From assembly GCA_036250195.1 (NCBI GenBank), contig JAVHZZ010000008.1, positions 8,484,434 through 8,548,433 of the forward strand: a stretch of 64,000 bases of DNA, given 5' to 3'. Positions 1 through 14,000 of the stretch are shown here, piece by piece; positions within the stretch are counted from its first letter, which is position 1; each line of letters begins with the position of its first letter. The notes below the pieces were generated by a model. That model was not told the DNA's origin, searched no databases, and was given only the letters and a program-made list of their open reading frames with translations. Made by a program: the position numbers and the translations under genes. Source of the DNA: Mixophyes australis (taxonomy: Eukaryota; Chordata; Amphibia; Anura; Limnodynastidae).

Positions 1-78
1 TAGTGAATAAATGTTATATAACAAACCTGGGATATAAAAATACCAATCCAGGGGGTACACCCTACACAATATCAATTG

Positions 79-152
79 TACAAGTAGAGTAGAGAGAAAG
101 GGGTGTAATTGGGGCACTTCAATTACACCCCTTTCTCTCTACTCTACTTGTA
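79..152. repeat. Perfect 33-bp inverted repeat (hairpin)
   Basis: Arms 79-111 and 120-152 are exact reverse complements, separated by the 8-nt loop GGGCACTT. The arm is purine-rich on the left (GTAGAGTAGAGAGAAAGGGG) and pyrimidine-rich on the right. Absence of any mismatch suggests a recent origin or conversion between arms. It could be a miniature foldback element or a hairpin RNA source; no flanking duplication was recognised. Confidence 0.85.
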
Positions 153-184
153 TTTATAATTATGTTTTATTTACATAACAATAT

Positions 185-352
185 TACGCAACGCTGTATA
201 GAGGATGTTTATTCACATCAGTCCCTGTTCCCCTGGAGCTTACAATCTAATTCCTCAACTGTAGGGACACAAATTCAGATACAATAGGACCAAAAGCCAA
301 TTAATTAACCAGTTTATGTTTAGACTTTGGGAGGAAACCAGAGCGCACGGAA
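185..352 (-). mobile_element. Degraded tRNA-headed SINE, partial
   Basis: The sequence matches, with many changes, the reverse complement of the SINE family seen better preserved at 20481-20821 and 48251-48590. Shared landmarks are CGCTGTA near the left end, CATCAGTCCCTG, GGAGCTTACAATCTAA and GGGAGGAAACC. The head with the promoter boxes is missing. Confidence 0.7.
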
Positions 353-779
353 GGATCACGTGTGATTTTAGGGTGAACATACAAATTTCATTCAGTTAGT
401 GGTTTACATTCAACGTTACATGTAGTAACACCCACGGCAATACTCCATGGGATGTGGTTAGATTCAAAGTGTACACAGAAAATAATTTTTAAATCTGAAC
501 GCCTATTGACTGACGGGCCTCCATTGTGATCAAATGAGTCCGTAGTATTTCTCTTGTTATGACGATTCTGCTGCCTCAGACAAGTGTGCAAATTGCACTC
601 ATTTAATTATTGCACAAGACGACATAAAACATTTGCATCCCCCTAGGTGCATTGTTGGAAATACAGAGAGAGTACTAATCTGATGCACCCATCAAAAAAC
701 TTTTAAGTCTTAAAATTGTTAAACGTAAAATAATGTGTCAGGATTTCTATTTACGGTTTATAATTCGCCTTGTTCCCAG

Positions 780-890
780 GTGTCGGGGGTGGACCTGAGG
801 GAAGCCAGACACGATGAGGCCGTGGAAGCCATTAAAAATGCGGGGAATCCCGTAGTCTTCGTCATTCAGAGTTTATCCGCTGCCCCGAGG
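780..890 (+). CDS. PATJ exon: C-terminal part of PDZ6
   Basis: Thirty-seven codons, entering and leaving in phase 0, between acceptor CCCAG (778-779) and donor GTGAGT (891). It encodes [20 protein letters not shown] and then a hydrophobic strand VVFVIQSL, which are the third beta strand, helix alphaB and last strand of a PDZ fold. The alphaB1 residue is His (ARHDEA), typical of class I PDZ domains that bind S/T-X-hydrophobic C termini. The upstream half of PDZ6 with its GLGF-type loop lies before the window. The length is a multiple of three, so skipping would keep frame but break the domain. Confidence 0.93.
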
Positions 891-3800
891 GTGAGTAACT
901 GACACAATGATCTCTGTAATCATGTAGCGAACAGCTACACATACAGGTATTCACATGTACCCAGGACTGAGGAACAGGGAACAGCATACACATACAGGTA
1001 TTCACATGTACCCAGGACTGAGGAACAGGGAACAGCTACACATACAGGTATTCACATGTACCCAGGACTGAGGAACAGGGAACAGCTACACATACAGGTA
1101 TTCACATGTACCCAGGACTGAGGAACAGGGAACAGCATACACATACAGGTATTCACATGTACCCAGGACTGAGGAACAGGGAACAGCATACACATACAGG
1201 TATTCACATGTACCCAGGACTGAGGAACAGGGAACAGCATACACATACAGGTATTCACATGTACCCAGGACTGAGGAACAGGGAACAGCATACACATACA
1301 GGTATTCACATGTACCCAGGACCGAGGAACAGGGAACAGCATACACATACAGGTATTCACATGTACCCAGGACTGAGGAACAGGGAACAGCATACACATA
1401 CAGGTATTCACATGTACCCAGGACCGAGGAACAGGGAACAGCATACACATACAGGTATTCACATGTACCCAGGACTGAGGAACAGGGAACAGCATACACA
1501 TACAGGTATTCACATGTACCCAGGACTGAGGAACAGGGAACAGCATACACATACAGGTATTCACATGTACCCAGGACTGAGGAACAGGGAACAGCATACA
1601 CTTACAGGTATTCACATGTACCCAGGACTGAGGAACAGGGAACAGCATACACATACAGGTATTCACATGTACCCAGGACTGAGGAACAGGGAACAGCATA
1701 CACATACAGGTATTCACATGTACCCAGGACTGAGGAACAGGGAACAGCATACACATACAGGTATTCACATGTACCCAGGACTGAGGAACAGGGAACAGCA
1801 TACACATACAGGTATTCACATGTACCCAGGACTGAGGAACAGGGAACAGCATACACATACAGGTATTTACATGTACCCAGGACTGAGGAACAGGGAACAG
1901 CATACACTTACAGGTATTCACATGTACCCAGGACTGAGGAACAGGGAACAGCATACACATACAGGTATTCACATGTACCCAGGACTGAGGAACAGGGAAC
2001 AGCATACACATACAGGTATTCACATGTACCCAGGACTGAGGAACAGGGAACAGCATACACATACAGGTATTCACATGTACCCAGGACCGAGGAACAGGGA
2101 ACAGCATACACATACAGGTATTCACATGTACCCAGGACTGAGGAACAGGGAACAGCTACACATACAGGTATTCACATGTACCCAGGACTGAGGAACAGGG
2201 AACAGCATACACATACAGGTATTCACATGTACCCAGGACTGAGGAACAGGGAACAGCATACACATACAGGTATTCACATGTACCCAGGACTGAGGAACAG
2301 GGAACAGCATACACATACAGGTATTCACATGTACCCAGGACTGAGGAACAGGGAACAGCATACACATACAGGTATTCACATGTACCCAGGACTGAGGAAC
2401 AGGGAACAGCATACACATACAGGTATTCACATGTACCCAGGACTGAGGAACAGGGAACAGCATACACATACAGGTATTCACATGTACCCAGGACTGAGGA
2501 ACAGGGAACAGCAAATCCATGAACTTTAATCTTAAGATCTTTTCTCAAACTAACTTTTCAGTACTTCTAATATAATATATATGTTTAACCCAGCTGCCTC
2601 TACACACTAAATAGTGAAATCCACATTTTGAATGAAGATATCCCTTTAAATGGCTATGCCATGTATAGATGAGAACTCCTCAGACACATTCATTCCTTCA
2701 TTTAGGCCTGGATCCCATAGAAGCCTCTTAAAAAGAGGACAAGTCCGTGTTTCTCTCTGAACATCTGGTAACCCAGTATATAGGTGGTATTCCCAGTAGA
2801 TACTGGTGAAATGGACCGGGCTTTTGTTAGCTGACTGAATACATTGCATGTATGTGACATATTGTAAATGTATAATCTGTTAATGTTGCTCCAACAATAT
2901 TTGGGGGATTTAGAAAGGTGTGTGGGTAAAAGAATGAGACATTTTTAGCAAGTTGCCAGCAAAATGGGGTCCCTGGGCTTTGAATGCACCATGAAAATCT
3001 TTATGGTGATTAAGTTCGTGAAAATGTGTCGCAGATGCTATAAATTACTCTGACAATAACAGATAATTCAACTAATTTCTTTCAGGTACTTTCCATTGTG
3101 GCTCCCAAACACCCAAAGCTGGACAAAGCCAGTGCAGATACCACAGAGAAGGTAAGAGATGAAAATGTCATAAGAACATAACTTATACATAAACTCAGGA
3201 AAAAACATGTACATTTATCTGTGGATCATTGTGAGATGCTGCAGTATGCAAAATAGCGTTACAAATACAAGGGAGGATCATATCATGTTCCTCAGTGATG
3301 TCACTGGTTCCTAGTGACTGGATAGGCTGCATTCTCAGCGATGTCACTGGTTCCTAGAGAATGGATAGGCTCCATTCTCAGTGATGTCACTGGTTCCTAG
3401 TGACTGGATAGGCTGCATTCTCAGCGATGTCACTGGTTCCTAGAGAATGGATAGGCTGCATTCTCAGTGATGTCACTGGTTCCTAGTGAATGGATAGGCT
3501 GCATTCTCAGTGATGTCACTGGTTATTCTGCATGGAGTTTTTAATCGCATTTAGTAATGTTTGTGGAATCTTCTTAAATATGAATACCTCCCTGTCTTTA
3601 CTATGCAGAAACTGTTTTGTAAGACATGAATTTAAAAGAAACAAGCCCCCAATTCCATAAGACCCGCAGCCCTGTCCGTGACCCTACCCTACTTACTTAC
3701 CTGCTTGTACCCACCTCCCAGCATTCCTGGCCCCGCACATACCTCAATGTGCCAACAAGTGAAGGTCAGAGCAATTCACATATGAATGTAGCTCAAAACT

Positions 3801-6800
3801 CTAAGGAACCCTTCCGTTGATCAGTATTATATACATGACAGCCACATTATTATATACATGACAGCCACATTTGCTCAGCTATCTACAAGTGTAATGGCAA
3901 AAAGTGTTTTGTAAAACAGCGATTCTCAATTTTGCAGCTCAGTTACTGAACCTATTGCTGGGAGTGCTTTTATTTACATTCATTTATAAAAATAAACTTT
4001 ACAAAACATATACTGTATATTGTTTCTAAAGAAGCCAAAGGTTTGTTTATAATATGCCCCTAAAATTAGTGATCTGCACATAGTGTAGGCAGCCATTTTG
4101 TTTGTGGATCCAATACGTAGGTATGCAGGTACACCTAAACTGGTATTACTAATCAAAATCGTTAATAGGTCTTATCTTCTCATATTCCTGTGTTTCCTAA
4201 TGGTAGTCTCTTGAAAGGCTATACCATGGTTACATAACCCGTGCCAGTGGATCGTCCGGGCCTGTCGATGTTAGAAGCAGCCATTTTGTGAGGTGATCTA
4301 ACATCCGTTCACTAGTAACTAGTACCTCATGAGTATTGGCCTGGCCCCATGAATATCTGCCTGGCCCCTTGAGTATCGGTCTATCCTCATGAATATCGGT
4401 TTGGCCGTGCCTGAATGATGTCACTGGTTCCTAGCACACTGATAGGTACACATAGACCCCACCCACAAAATGGCTACCTCCACTATCTGCCCATTCCGCT
4501 TTCAGCCACAGTCCTGTGCACTCCTGCCCGTTTCAGGAGAGTATGAGAGTGCTCAGCGAAAACTTTATGCTGCTATTAAATGGCAAATGAATCATTAAAG
4601 CAGATGAGCACAATTTACAGCCTGATTCATCCTGTTTAGCCTCAGATCTGAGCTATTTTACTAATAGTTTTAATCATTAAGACAGCGATCGTGCATTAAT
4701 TACCCAGCCACATCGCTCACATTTATTCATTTTTTGTGACTAAGCATTTCGAAGGCCTCTCCAGATGGTGCTTACTTTTAAGCAAACCGGGACTTATTCA
4801 ATTAAAATATTTCCCAAAGAGTAGCATTAATATTCAGAAACTGTATTTAGTAACCAGTAATTATCTGCTGTAATCAAGCGTCTTGATTGCATGTCAGTCG
4901 CTCGTTAACAGATCTGTTTACTTGCAAGATATTCAATATATATCTACACCTATGTATACTATACATATCTCAATTCTTTCTTGTTTTTTATTCGTGTTTT
5001 AGTTTTATATTTTTGTTTAGCTAATATAAAAGGTAATATCTGAAATAAAAAGCAGTAGGTCTTGTAGACTGTAGACAAGAAAGTTGTAGAAGGAAAATGC
5101 GGCTTAGATCACTCGGAACCTGAGACATCACCGAGATACGAGGCGCTACTGGTGTTTAACCGAACGTACTGTTATAGACACGTGGTCCCGTAGACGGAGA
5201 TTCCCTATTCTGAGAGTGACCCATTTTGTTCCTTGATGTTTCCTGTTAAAGTTTGTCCCTGTAGAGCAGGGGTCAGGAAACTTTTTTTACCTTTAACCCC
5301 AATATATATTTAGATACGCCAACGTTACCTCCTTGATTTGAAAGGAAGGAAATCATATATTATTAATTATTGGAATTTAAAATTTTATTGAATCTATTCA
5401 AAATTTCTTTGACAGCTTCAGCTTCATAACAATGATGTTGCTTCATTTTTGATACGAGAGCATCAATATTGGGACATTTTGATGTCAGAGTAATTTGGAT
5501 ACAGTCTTCAGCGTACAATCGATTTCTCTGCTTTGTTTTTATGTTCGTCAGAGTGGAAAATCCTTGTTCGCAAAGGTAGGTTGTTGCAAAAGGCAGCAAC
5601 TTTTTGACGGCCTCCTCATGTGCAATTTTGATGCCTTTGTAGCTGTTGACATCCAAAAATATGACAGATCTGCTTTGTTTTCAAATGCAACACTTGCTTC
5701 ATTATTGCATCAAAGCTCAAGAAGTGTCTCTGCCAACCCTCGAGGCTCTTCTGGTACAACAGCAATTTCACATTTATAGGGGTCTACAATCCAACTGACA
5801 GCAGGTGAATCGGCAGCATTGCCCCCAGGAATTTAATTTTTACCCCATTTGTGGTAATTTACCCCTGTTCCCTGACCACTGCTGTAGAGCGCTGTGGTTT
5901 GGTTAAGATAATAAAAACTCTGGTGAGAGCAAGTGACGCACTAGGGCTCATTTGCATTTTTGTGCATGCTAATTTTATAACTGCAGCAACCGTTGCCCTT
6001 TCTCGGACTGGCGCAATATAAACAGCGAAGACGGCGCTGCGCCAGTAAGTCGTTAGAGCAAATTTTGCAGAAAACGAACCATACGTAAAATAAACCTTGG
6101 ATAAAAACAGAACAAGAACGTACAAGGGGGACGGAGAAGGTGCAGACGTGAGACAGAGGGTAGAGGGGGCCCTGAGCGTGAGAGCTTACATTCTAGAGGG
6201 TCTTCCAGTATTCACGCCAAGACTGGTCGAGATTAGCAAACGCCTCATTTTCAACCAGCTTAAATTGTCGGCGTTCTCCTGCAATGATGGCGCAGATGGG
6301 ATGTATCCAGCAACAACACGGGGGGTTGTATTAAATGTTACCTAGATACTTATTAGAAATTTCTCCAGAAAGGATAATAATTTGGGTGCTTGTCTGTAGC
6401 CACCATATAATAAACCTGTTAATAGAGTCTGCAGCTTCTCATTAAGATTGTTGTCTCAATCGCTAAACCTAAAAAACATAGAAAATATAGAAAACTGCAT
6501 ATCCCCTATAACAAGTAAATTATACCATCACAATTGATATATATTAACAAATAATTTATTCAAATCAATTACGCACATAAAAATAAATACCAATATAGTT
6601 TAAAAAAGTCCAATTAAAAACCTGAGGATACAGCGTGCTGAGAGATTGAACAGCCAGATTAACCTCCACTTGTAGGAAATTGATTATAAAGTCAGGTTAT
6701 AATCGGGTATTAACCAGATTCAAACTCACGAATTATAACCTGATTTTATAATCAATTTCCTACAAGTGGAGGTTAATCTGGCTGTTCAATCTCTCAGCAC

Positions 6801-9800
6801 GCTGTATCCTCAGGTTTTTAATTTGACTTTTTTAAACTATATTGGTATTTATTTTTATGTGCGTAATTGATTTGAATAAATTATTTTTGAATATTTATCA
6901 ATTGTGATGGTATAATTTACTTGTTATAGGGGATTTTAGGGGATTTGTGCTTTTCTATATTTTCAATGTTTTTTAAGAATGTTACCTGTCTATAGAAGGA
7001 CTTGTTCAAATGGGCAATTATTAGCGAATGAAGCAAGTGAGGTTGATTTTAAATTAACTTACACTTTTTTTTTTTTAAATTCCACCACTGTTTTTAACAT
7101 TTTTAAAATACAATCCCCCCATGGTTTCTCAACTCGTGGAAGTCCTTCCCCGTTGCCACCTGTGTTGGTACTTTTGTCCCAGATTAAATTGGGGCTGCCA
7201 CAAAGTGGGGACTTCGGCATTCTGAATCGGTGCGGTGATTCTGGAAGAGGCGTGACCAAAACAGCGCCCCCCCTGTGGCCTGCTGACAAATCACACCCTC
7301 CTATGTTGAAGTCTGGCACACTAACCCTGCAGAGGGAAGTGGTCCCAGGCGGTGGGGTCCCCCATGAGTTAGATAAGCCGGTTGAGGGGGGCTAACTTTG
7401 GTAAAACATAATAGTTAGAATTGGCCTTTAAAGAGGATCGGTCACGTTGTGCCTCCAGAGCGCTCTGCGGAGAGACATTGATGCGATGTTCAGCCTGAAA
7501 TCTCTGCTCACTTCCGCTACATAAGGGTGCGTAGAAAAATGAGCGGAGGTTACTTACTGTAATAGGCGACGATGTGCGTAGCCGAACAACAAAGTGCAGT
7601 TCTCCTATTCTGCCAGCCGGGAGTGGACATGAAATATCTCTGTTATATGCAGTTGCTGAGTGTCGGCTGCAGAGACCGACGCTTGTTCTCAGACGACGTC
7701 CTCCCACATCTCCGCTCCCCGACCTCGCGGAGTAGCTGTCGTATGAGGCTGCGCAGGAACAGAGTATGAGTCCGTCTCTGTGGCCAACATTCAGTGTTTG
7801 TATATAATGTACAGGAAGGGTTCATGCTCTCTCCTATGAGAAGGGAATATTGTGGAACCTTTAAATTGATATCTTAGAAGCAGAAATCAGCGAACCCTTC
7901 CTGATAAGCAGCCTTGGTGAGAGCCGTACTCCACTGACTGCAGAGTGAGAGGGGGAGATTATCCAATAGGCTGACTAGTGTACAGCAGGGTGCAAGGCTT
8001 TTGGGTGGGGAGGTTGGATCGTGTGTGCAAAATTGTGGCAGGGAGAGATGTAAACTGAAATTCATTTTAAAATCTAAGAATAGTTGTTCTCCAAAGTAGA
8101 AAGAAAACATGGAAGAAAAATGTAGTAGGGTTTAATCTTGACGTATTCCCGTGGTGGAGGCTGAAGACAATGAGTCATCCTTGGACGGGCGCTTGGGGAT
8201 AAGTGAGTAGGGGAGACAAGAACGGCGACAGGCACAGATGTCACAAATAATTCTCCCAAGAACATGTTTAACTAAACCTGTAAAGTGAAGTTCATGTAAC
8301 ATCCTGAGGTGCAGAAGAATCCTCCATTAGATACTTATATGTCACACTTTGTCCAAAATAATTCTTATAAAGGGGGCCCTCTCTATACCCAACTTCCCGA
8401 TTTCCTATAGTATTAAGTGTATGTTAAGAACATATTGCACTTTTAAGGGTAAGTTCACCTTTGTACACTTTTGATGGTTAGATAAACACTGTAGCAGAGT
8501 CTATCTAACTTTACAGTGGGCATAAAAATAACCCCCCCTCGTTTTAGTCTTTTTAAATTCACATCCGTGAAGGGGGGTGAATACTTTTTACTGTATACGC
8601 AGTGGGAGAGGGTCCCTACCGTGCATCTGACACTTAGCTTCACCATCTACTGCAGAGTGTATCTAATGGGCAAAAAGCGGTTCAGCAGGGAGGGTAAACC
8701 ATTAGACAGAGACATCGGCCAGACACATTAACCCTGAGCTCTGTTAGTTGGTCTATTTGTTATGTTGTACAGCAATAAATTAAATGACCGCAGGATAATT
8801 TCGTAAGAAACTCTGCTAATTTCAAGGTCGGACCAAAATCTTCTCTATGAAATGCGTCAGTTGGGCATATGAAACGCGTGGGTATCTCTGCGTTCGGTGT
8901 ATTTTGTATATTTTACGTTGGCAAAACGTTTACGATAGCGAAACAAACTATTTATGGACAGGCGTGTGCAAATTTCATTTTGTGATGTCTCGCTCCTGTT
9001 TTAGCATTTAGTTTGGAATTTTTGGAATTTCATGTTTATGGGGGAGCGGTGGCTAAAAGGCATTTTACGGGTACTCTGGATCTGTCTGTAATCAGTACTC
9101 ATGCCTAAATGAGGACAAATCTTGCAGTATTATAGGAGAAAAGCACAGAAGCCGGAAAGAATGGACCTTTAAGAGTCTGACCCTCCATCCTGCAGAAGTG
9201 GGCGGAGCTTTATATCCCGCCCAGTGATGGGTGACACCCAGGAAGGCTCCTGGTGGACAGTTAGTTGCGTTTGCACAAACAGAAAAGCTCTTACCGCATG
9301 TTTTCCATTTTCATAAATTACTTTTAGTATATTTTATAGATCTACCTAAACAGAGATCTAAACTTCACAAAACATTTTGGATGCTGTAGAGAAGACTGTC
9401 CCTACTGTAAATAGCACCAAGATGTCTGTTTTTTCTGCTCTGCGATGTCTGTCCGCTGACGCAAACTGGAGATCTTTCTGTATGTAAATTGTAGCACGTT
9501 TTACAGTCTTGTTGATCTCATGTGTTCAGTTTTGCAGTTAGTGAAGGTACAGATAATAGATTTTAGAGGACACGTGAGAACATTGATAATTCTGCTAAAT
9601 AGGAAATGTTCTTTGTGTTCCAAATGTATTGGTCATATGGTTTTGTTTCATTTTTCTATTGGACATTTTTATCACAGTTTTTAGATTAGCTTTTCATTTA
9701 TTTATCAGCAGAAATACTCACGGTGTCCTGTAACCCTCCCCGGTGCCTCGCTGGCTCTTTGTACTGTTGTGTTCCCTTTTTTTTAAAGTGCATTTCGCCA

Positions 9801-11048
9801 TTAGCCATTAGGAGATGTAGCGCATAATTAAATAAAACCTGATATTTGTGTTCTAAAAGCTCAGTGATGTCCTCCTGAAATGCCAGCCCAGGGAAATGTG
9901 TATATATTGGTTTCTTTTATAAAATACACAATGTTGAATCCTGCTGGTCCGCGACGGTTTTACTGCGCCCGCTGCCTGCGATTGTGTGAGGTAACACTGC
10001 AGAATCTTTTATTCCACCTATGTATCATGTACTATCGGCTCTCTATATAGTAGAGGAACATAATCATCTATATTGGTAATTGTTTTATTTATTTCTTTAT
10101 TATTATTTTACCAGTGTCTGTGTAACAAGTTAAATGTTGTGTTTTATTCCGTGTCTTATTTTCCCGTCATTGAACAGTCAGTATTTATTTGGATAATTCT
10201 ATATTAGATTATAAATATTTTGTGTAATATTGAATTGACAGTGCATCAGTTTAGGTGACTACATTTCTGAATGCCTTATTAACCCCCCTGTCTTCTCCCC
10301 CTCGTACAGAGCAGTTCCCCCGTCCCCGCAGGACCCCCACCGCCAATGAAGCTGCCCCCTCCGTATAAAGAGACCGCTAGCTCCATGACGTTATGCGTTG
10401 ATCCAGAAATAGAGGACAGTGATGGTAAGAGCAGATTGTTATGTGTCTGTAACATGCACCATTGTTTGTATGTGTTTACAATACAATAAATATTTGCAGT
10501 CTATACATCTCTTCATAGCACTGATATCTGCATTTGAAGGGTATAAAGATAGAACATTAAAAACCTCTATAGCAATAATTACATTGATATTTGCATTCTT
10601 TAATTTCCAACAACAAAGTTGCTCATCGTAACTCTTCCATGTTGTATAACTTCACATTACTTTATACCTCATCTCCCACAAGTCAGATTGCTGAATATCA
10701 GCCTCAAATTCTGCACTTTATAAAAGTTCTCGTCTCTTCTGTCCTCTTCATCACTTCATTTTATCATTTTTTTAATCTGGTCCGTGTTGTATGGTGAAAG
10801 GGAAAAAAAAGTAATTTTGCATCTCGATCATACAGAGAGTTTACTGAGGAACGACTTACTGAAATGTTAATTACTTTGAAAAGAACGAGGGGGGGTGAAC
10901 TGGGTTACTGAAATAATTGTCTGTTTATGCTGTAAGTGAGGGATCGCAGGTTATTTTATGGATGAAGCCATTTAAAACGATTTTTCTTTTATAGGGGAAA
11001 GAGAAAATATACACAATAATGAAATCTGCATAGCTTGGAGAATTATAC

Positions 11049-11097
<49 letters not shown>

Positions 11098-14000
11098 ATT
11101 TATTTATAAGGCGCTACAAGGCATCCGCAGCGCCGTACAGAGACAAACAAAATCACAATACAATGGGAGACAGCACATTACAGTAAACACAGCAACTCAG
11201 TACGCTCAATGCACAGCTAGAGAGGGCGGGGAAGGGGGAGGGAGGATCCGAAAACGACGGGGCCCAAGAAGGGGGGCGCGGAAGACAGGGAGACCCCCAG
11301 GGGGGAGGAGGGAGCGAAAGTGGACGTGGGGTGGAGGACCTTTGAGGAGGAGGGCTAAGTAGCTGGAGAGCAGAGTTAGAAGTGGTGGAAACAGGAGGAG
11401 AGATGGCCCTGCTCAGAGGAGCGTACAATCTAAGGGGAGGGGTGGACAGACAGAGAGACGCAGGGGAGAGAGGGAGAGTAGGGGGACAGAGGCAGAAGAT
11501 AAGGTAGGAAGTTAAGTGGGAGACAGAAAGGCTTTAAGAAAAAGGTGGGTTTTTAAGGCCCGTTTGAAGCTGGACAGATTAGGGGAAGTTCTGATGGAGG
11601 GAGGGAGCTTGTTCCAGTGGAGGGGGGCAGCGCGGGCGAAGTCTTGGATACGCGCGTGGGAGGAGGTTATAAGGGGGGAAGAGAGGCGACGGTCAGAGGC
11701 AGAACGGAGAGGGCGGGATGGAGCATGAATAGAGAGGAGGGTGGAGATGTAGGGCGCAGTGGAGTTGGCGAGGGCCTTGTAGGTGAGTGTGAGGAGCTTA
11801 AAGAGGATTCTGAAGGGGAATGGGAGCCAGTGAAGGGCTAGGTAGAGGGGGGAGACAAAAGAGGAGCGGCGAGAGAGGAAAATAAGCCTAGCTGCAGCGT
11901 TAAGGACGGATCGAAGGGGATCGAGATGAGAGTGGGGGAGGCCAGTGAGGAGGAGGTTGCAGTAGTCCAGGCGGGAGATGATCAGAGAGTGGATAAGGCA
12001 TTTGGTGGCATCATGGGAGAGGAAGGGCCGGATGCGAGCGATGTTGCGCAGCTGGAAGCGGCAGGATTTAGCAAGAGAGAGGATGTGGGGGCCAAAGGAG
12101 AGAGAGGAGTCGAGGATGACACCAAGGCAGCGAAGTTGGGGGACAGGGGAGATAGATGTGTTGTCGACAGTGATGGAGAGGTCAGAAGGGGATGGGGTAT
12201 GAGAGGGAGGAAAAACTATGAGCTCAGTTTTGGCAAGGTTAAGTTTGAGGAATCGAGAGGACATCCAGGAGGAGGGAGGGAGAAAGATCAGGAGAGGAGA
12301 GGTATAGTTGAGTGTCGTCAGCGTAAAGGTGGTAGCTGAAGCCGAAGGAGCTGATGAGTTCACCCAGGGAGGAGGTGTATAGAGAGAAGAGTAAGGGTCC
12401 CAGAACAGAGCCCTGAGGGACCCCGACTGGAAGGGTGGATGGGGGGGGAGAGAGACCCAGAGGTGGTGACAGAGAAGGAACGGTGAGTAAGGTAAGAGGT
12501 GAACCAGGACAGGACTGGGCCGGAGAGGCCGAAAGACTGGAGGGTGTGAAGGAGGAGGGGGTGGTCAACGGTGTCAAAGGCTGCAGAGAGGTCAAGGAGG
12601 ATGAGAAGGGAGAAGTGGCCCCTGGCTTTTGCAGAGAGGAGGTCATTGGTGACTTTAGCCAGGGCAGTTTCAGTGGAGTGGAGGGGGCGGAAACCAGACT
12701 GGAGAGGATCAAGGAGGGAGTATTCAGAAAGGTAGGAGGTGAGACGGCTGCAGACGAGCCTCTCAAGAATTTTGGAGGCAAAAGGGAAAAGAGATATGGG
12801 GCGATAGTTCGAGAGAGAAGTGGGGTCGAGATTAGGTTTCTTAAGAATGGGGGATACGAGAGCATGTTTGAAGGAGGAGGGGAAGATGCCAGTGGAGAGG
12901 GAGAGATTAAAGAGGTGAGCGAGGTGGGAGCAGGTGGTGGGGGAAAGGGAGCGAAGAAGGTGGGAGGGGATGGGATCAGGGGGCAGGTAGTGGGGGGGAG
13001 GATAAAATGAGAGAGTGGACTTCCTCGCCGGTGGTGGGACGGAAGGAGTGGAGGGGAAGGTGGTTGGGGAGGGAGGACAGAAGAGTGGGAGGGGTGGAAG
13101 AGAGAGTGGAGGAGGAGATTTCAAGTCGGATGGCCTCGATTTTAGAGGAGAAGAAGGAGGCGAAATCAGAGGCAGTCAGGGAGGAGGGGGTGGGGGGAGG
13201 GGAGGGGGCCAGGAGAGTAGTACGTTAGTACTACTAATACTAGTACGTTATACTAGAGTCTTACAGTTGGAAAATATATTTTTGCTTTAAGAACTACTAT
13301 CTATGCAATATAGACTATACTGCGCACCCATCGCTTGTGTTTTATCTTTGGTTCAGGTATTACTTGTGCCTGTCACTGCCGTGGTTAGGGGTGGATTCCT
13401 GAAATCCCCCAAAATATTGTCCAAGAAATGCAATGTTACAGAAGCAATATAGACAAAAACTGCTACTTTTGTACCATTTATGACCACAAGGCGGCAACGC
13501 AAAGCTCATTTTATATATATATATATATAATATGTGTGTGTGTATAAAAAACAATAATAATTAATAGATAATAATATTAGTGTGTGTGTGTATATATATA
13601 TAATTATGCTATGCATAGATGATGTGGCATTTCATATAAAGTGAGAGGAATGGGGCATATAAAAGTGTTTGATAGTTGGCATTTTACTATATCTGTTACA
13701 TTTGGAATCCCCCCTCCCCACACTCTCCATCCGTGATAACCATGAACTTGCCGCTGCCCAGGTGCCCACTGCTTGTGCCCGCACAGTCTTGTTGCCTCCG
13801 TTTTCACCAGCCTTGTATAAAAAAAAATAAACTGGCTTTATGTACATGTTTAGTGAAGGCCAAACCACCGTGGGCTTCAGGCTGAACACCACCTTATACT
13901 GGCAGCTGGAAGAGTTAATTGCTTTGTACTTTTAAAACCCAGGTGGCTCTTATACAGATACAATGAATATTAGAATACGCCTGTGGGAATCTTAGATTTT

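Larger units (their letters stand above)
1..779 (+). other. 3' part of a PATJ intron
   Basis: This is intron sequence leading into the acceptor at 778-779 (pyrimidine-rich run, then CCCAG). It holds a perfect hairpin at 79-152 and a worn SINE at 185-352. The rest (353-770) is AT-rich, apparently unique, and contains no recognisable gene; the short open frame at 388-591 on the minus strand has no family features. Confidence 0.7.

Noticed and set aside
1052..2548. Long repetitive open frames on both strands (up to 361 codons)
   Set aside because: They are translations of the 51-bp minisatellite, whose period is a multiple of three; no start context, splice signals or non-repeat domain.
5363..5656. 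Possible domesticated host gene of the ZBED type
   Set aside because: It lies inside a transposon with intact ends and target duplication and lacks most of the protein, so it is a transposase relic.
6979..7395. 138-codon plus frame
   Set aside because: Composition is unlike a protein domain, it overlaps frames on the other strand, and it has no recognisable motif or splice context.
11516..13290. Plus-strand Gly/Glu/Arg-rich frames of 70-191 codons
   Set aside because: They are antisense shadows of the minus-strand L2 reverse transcriptase.
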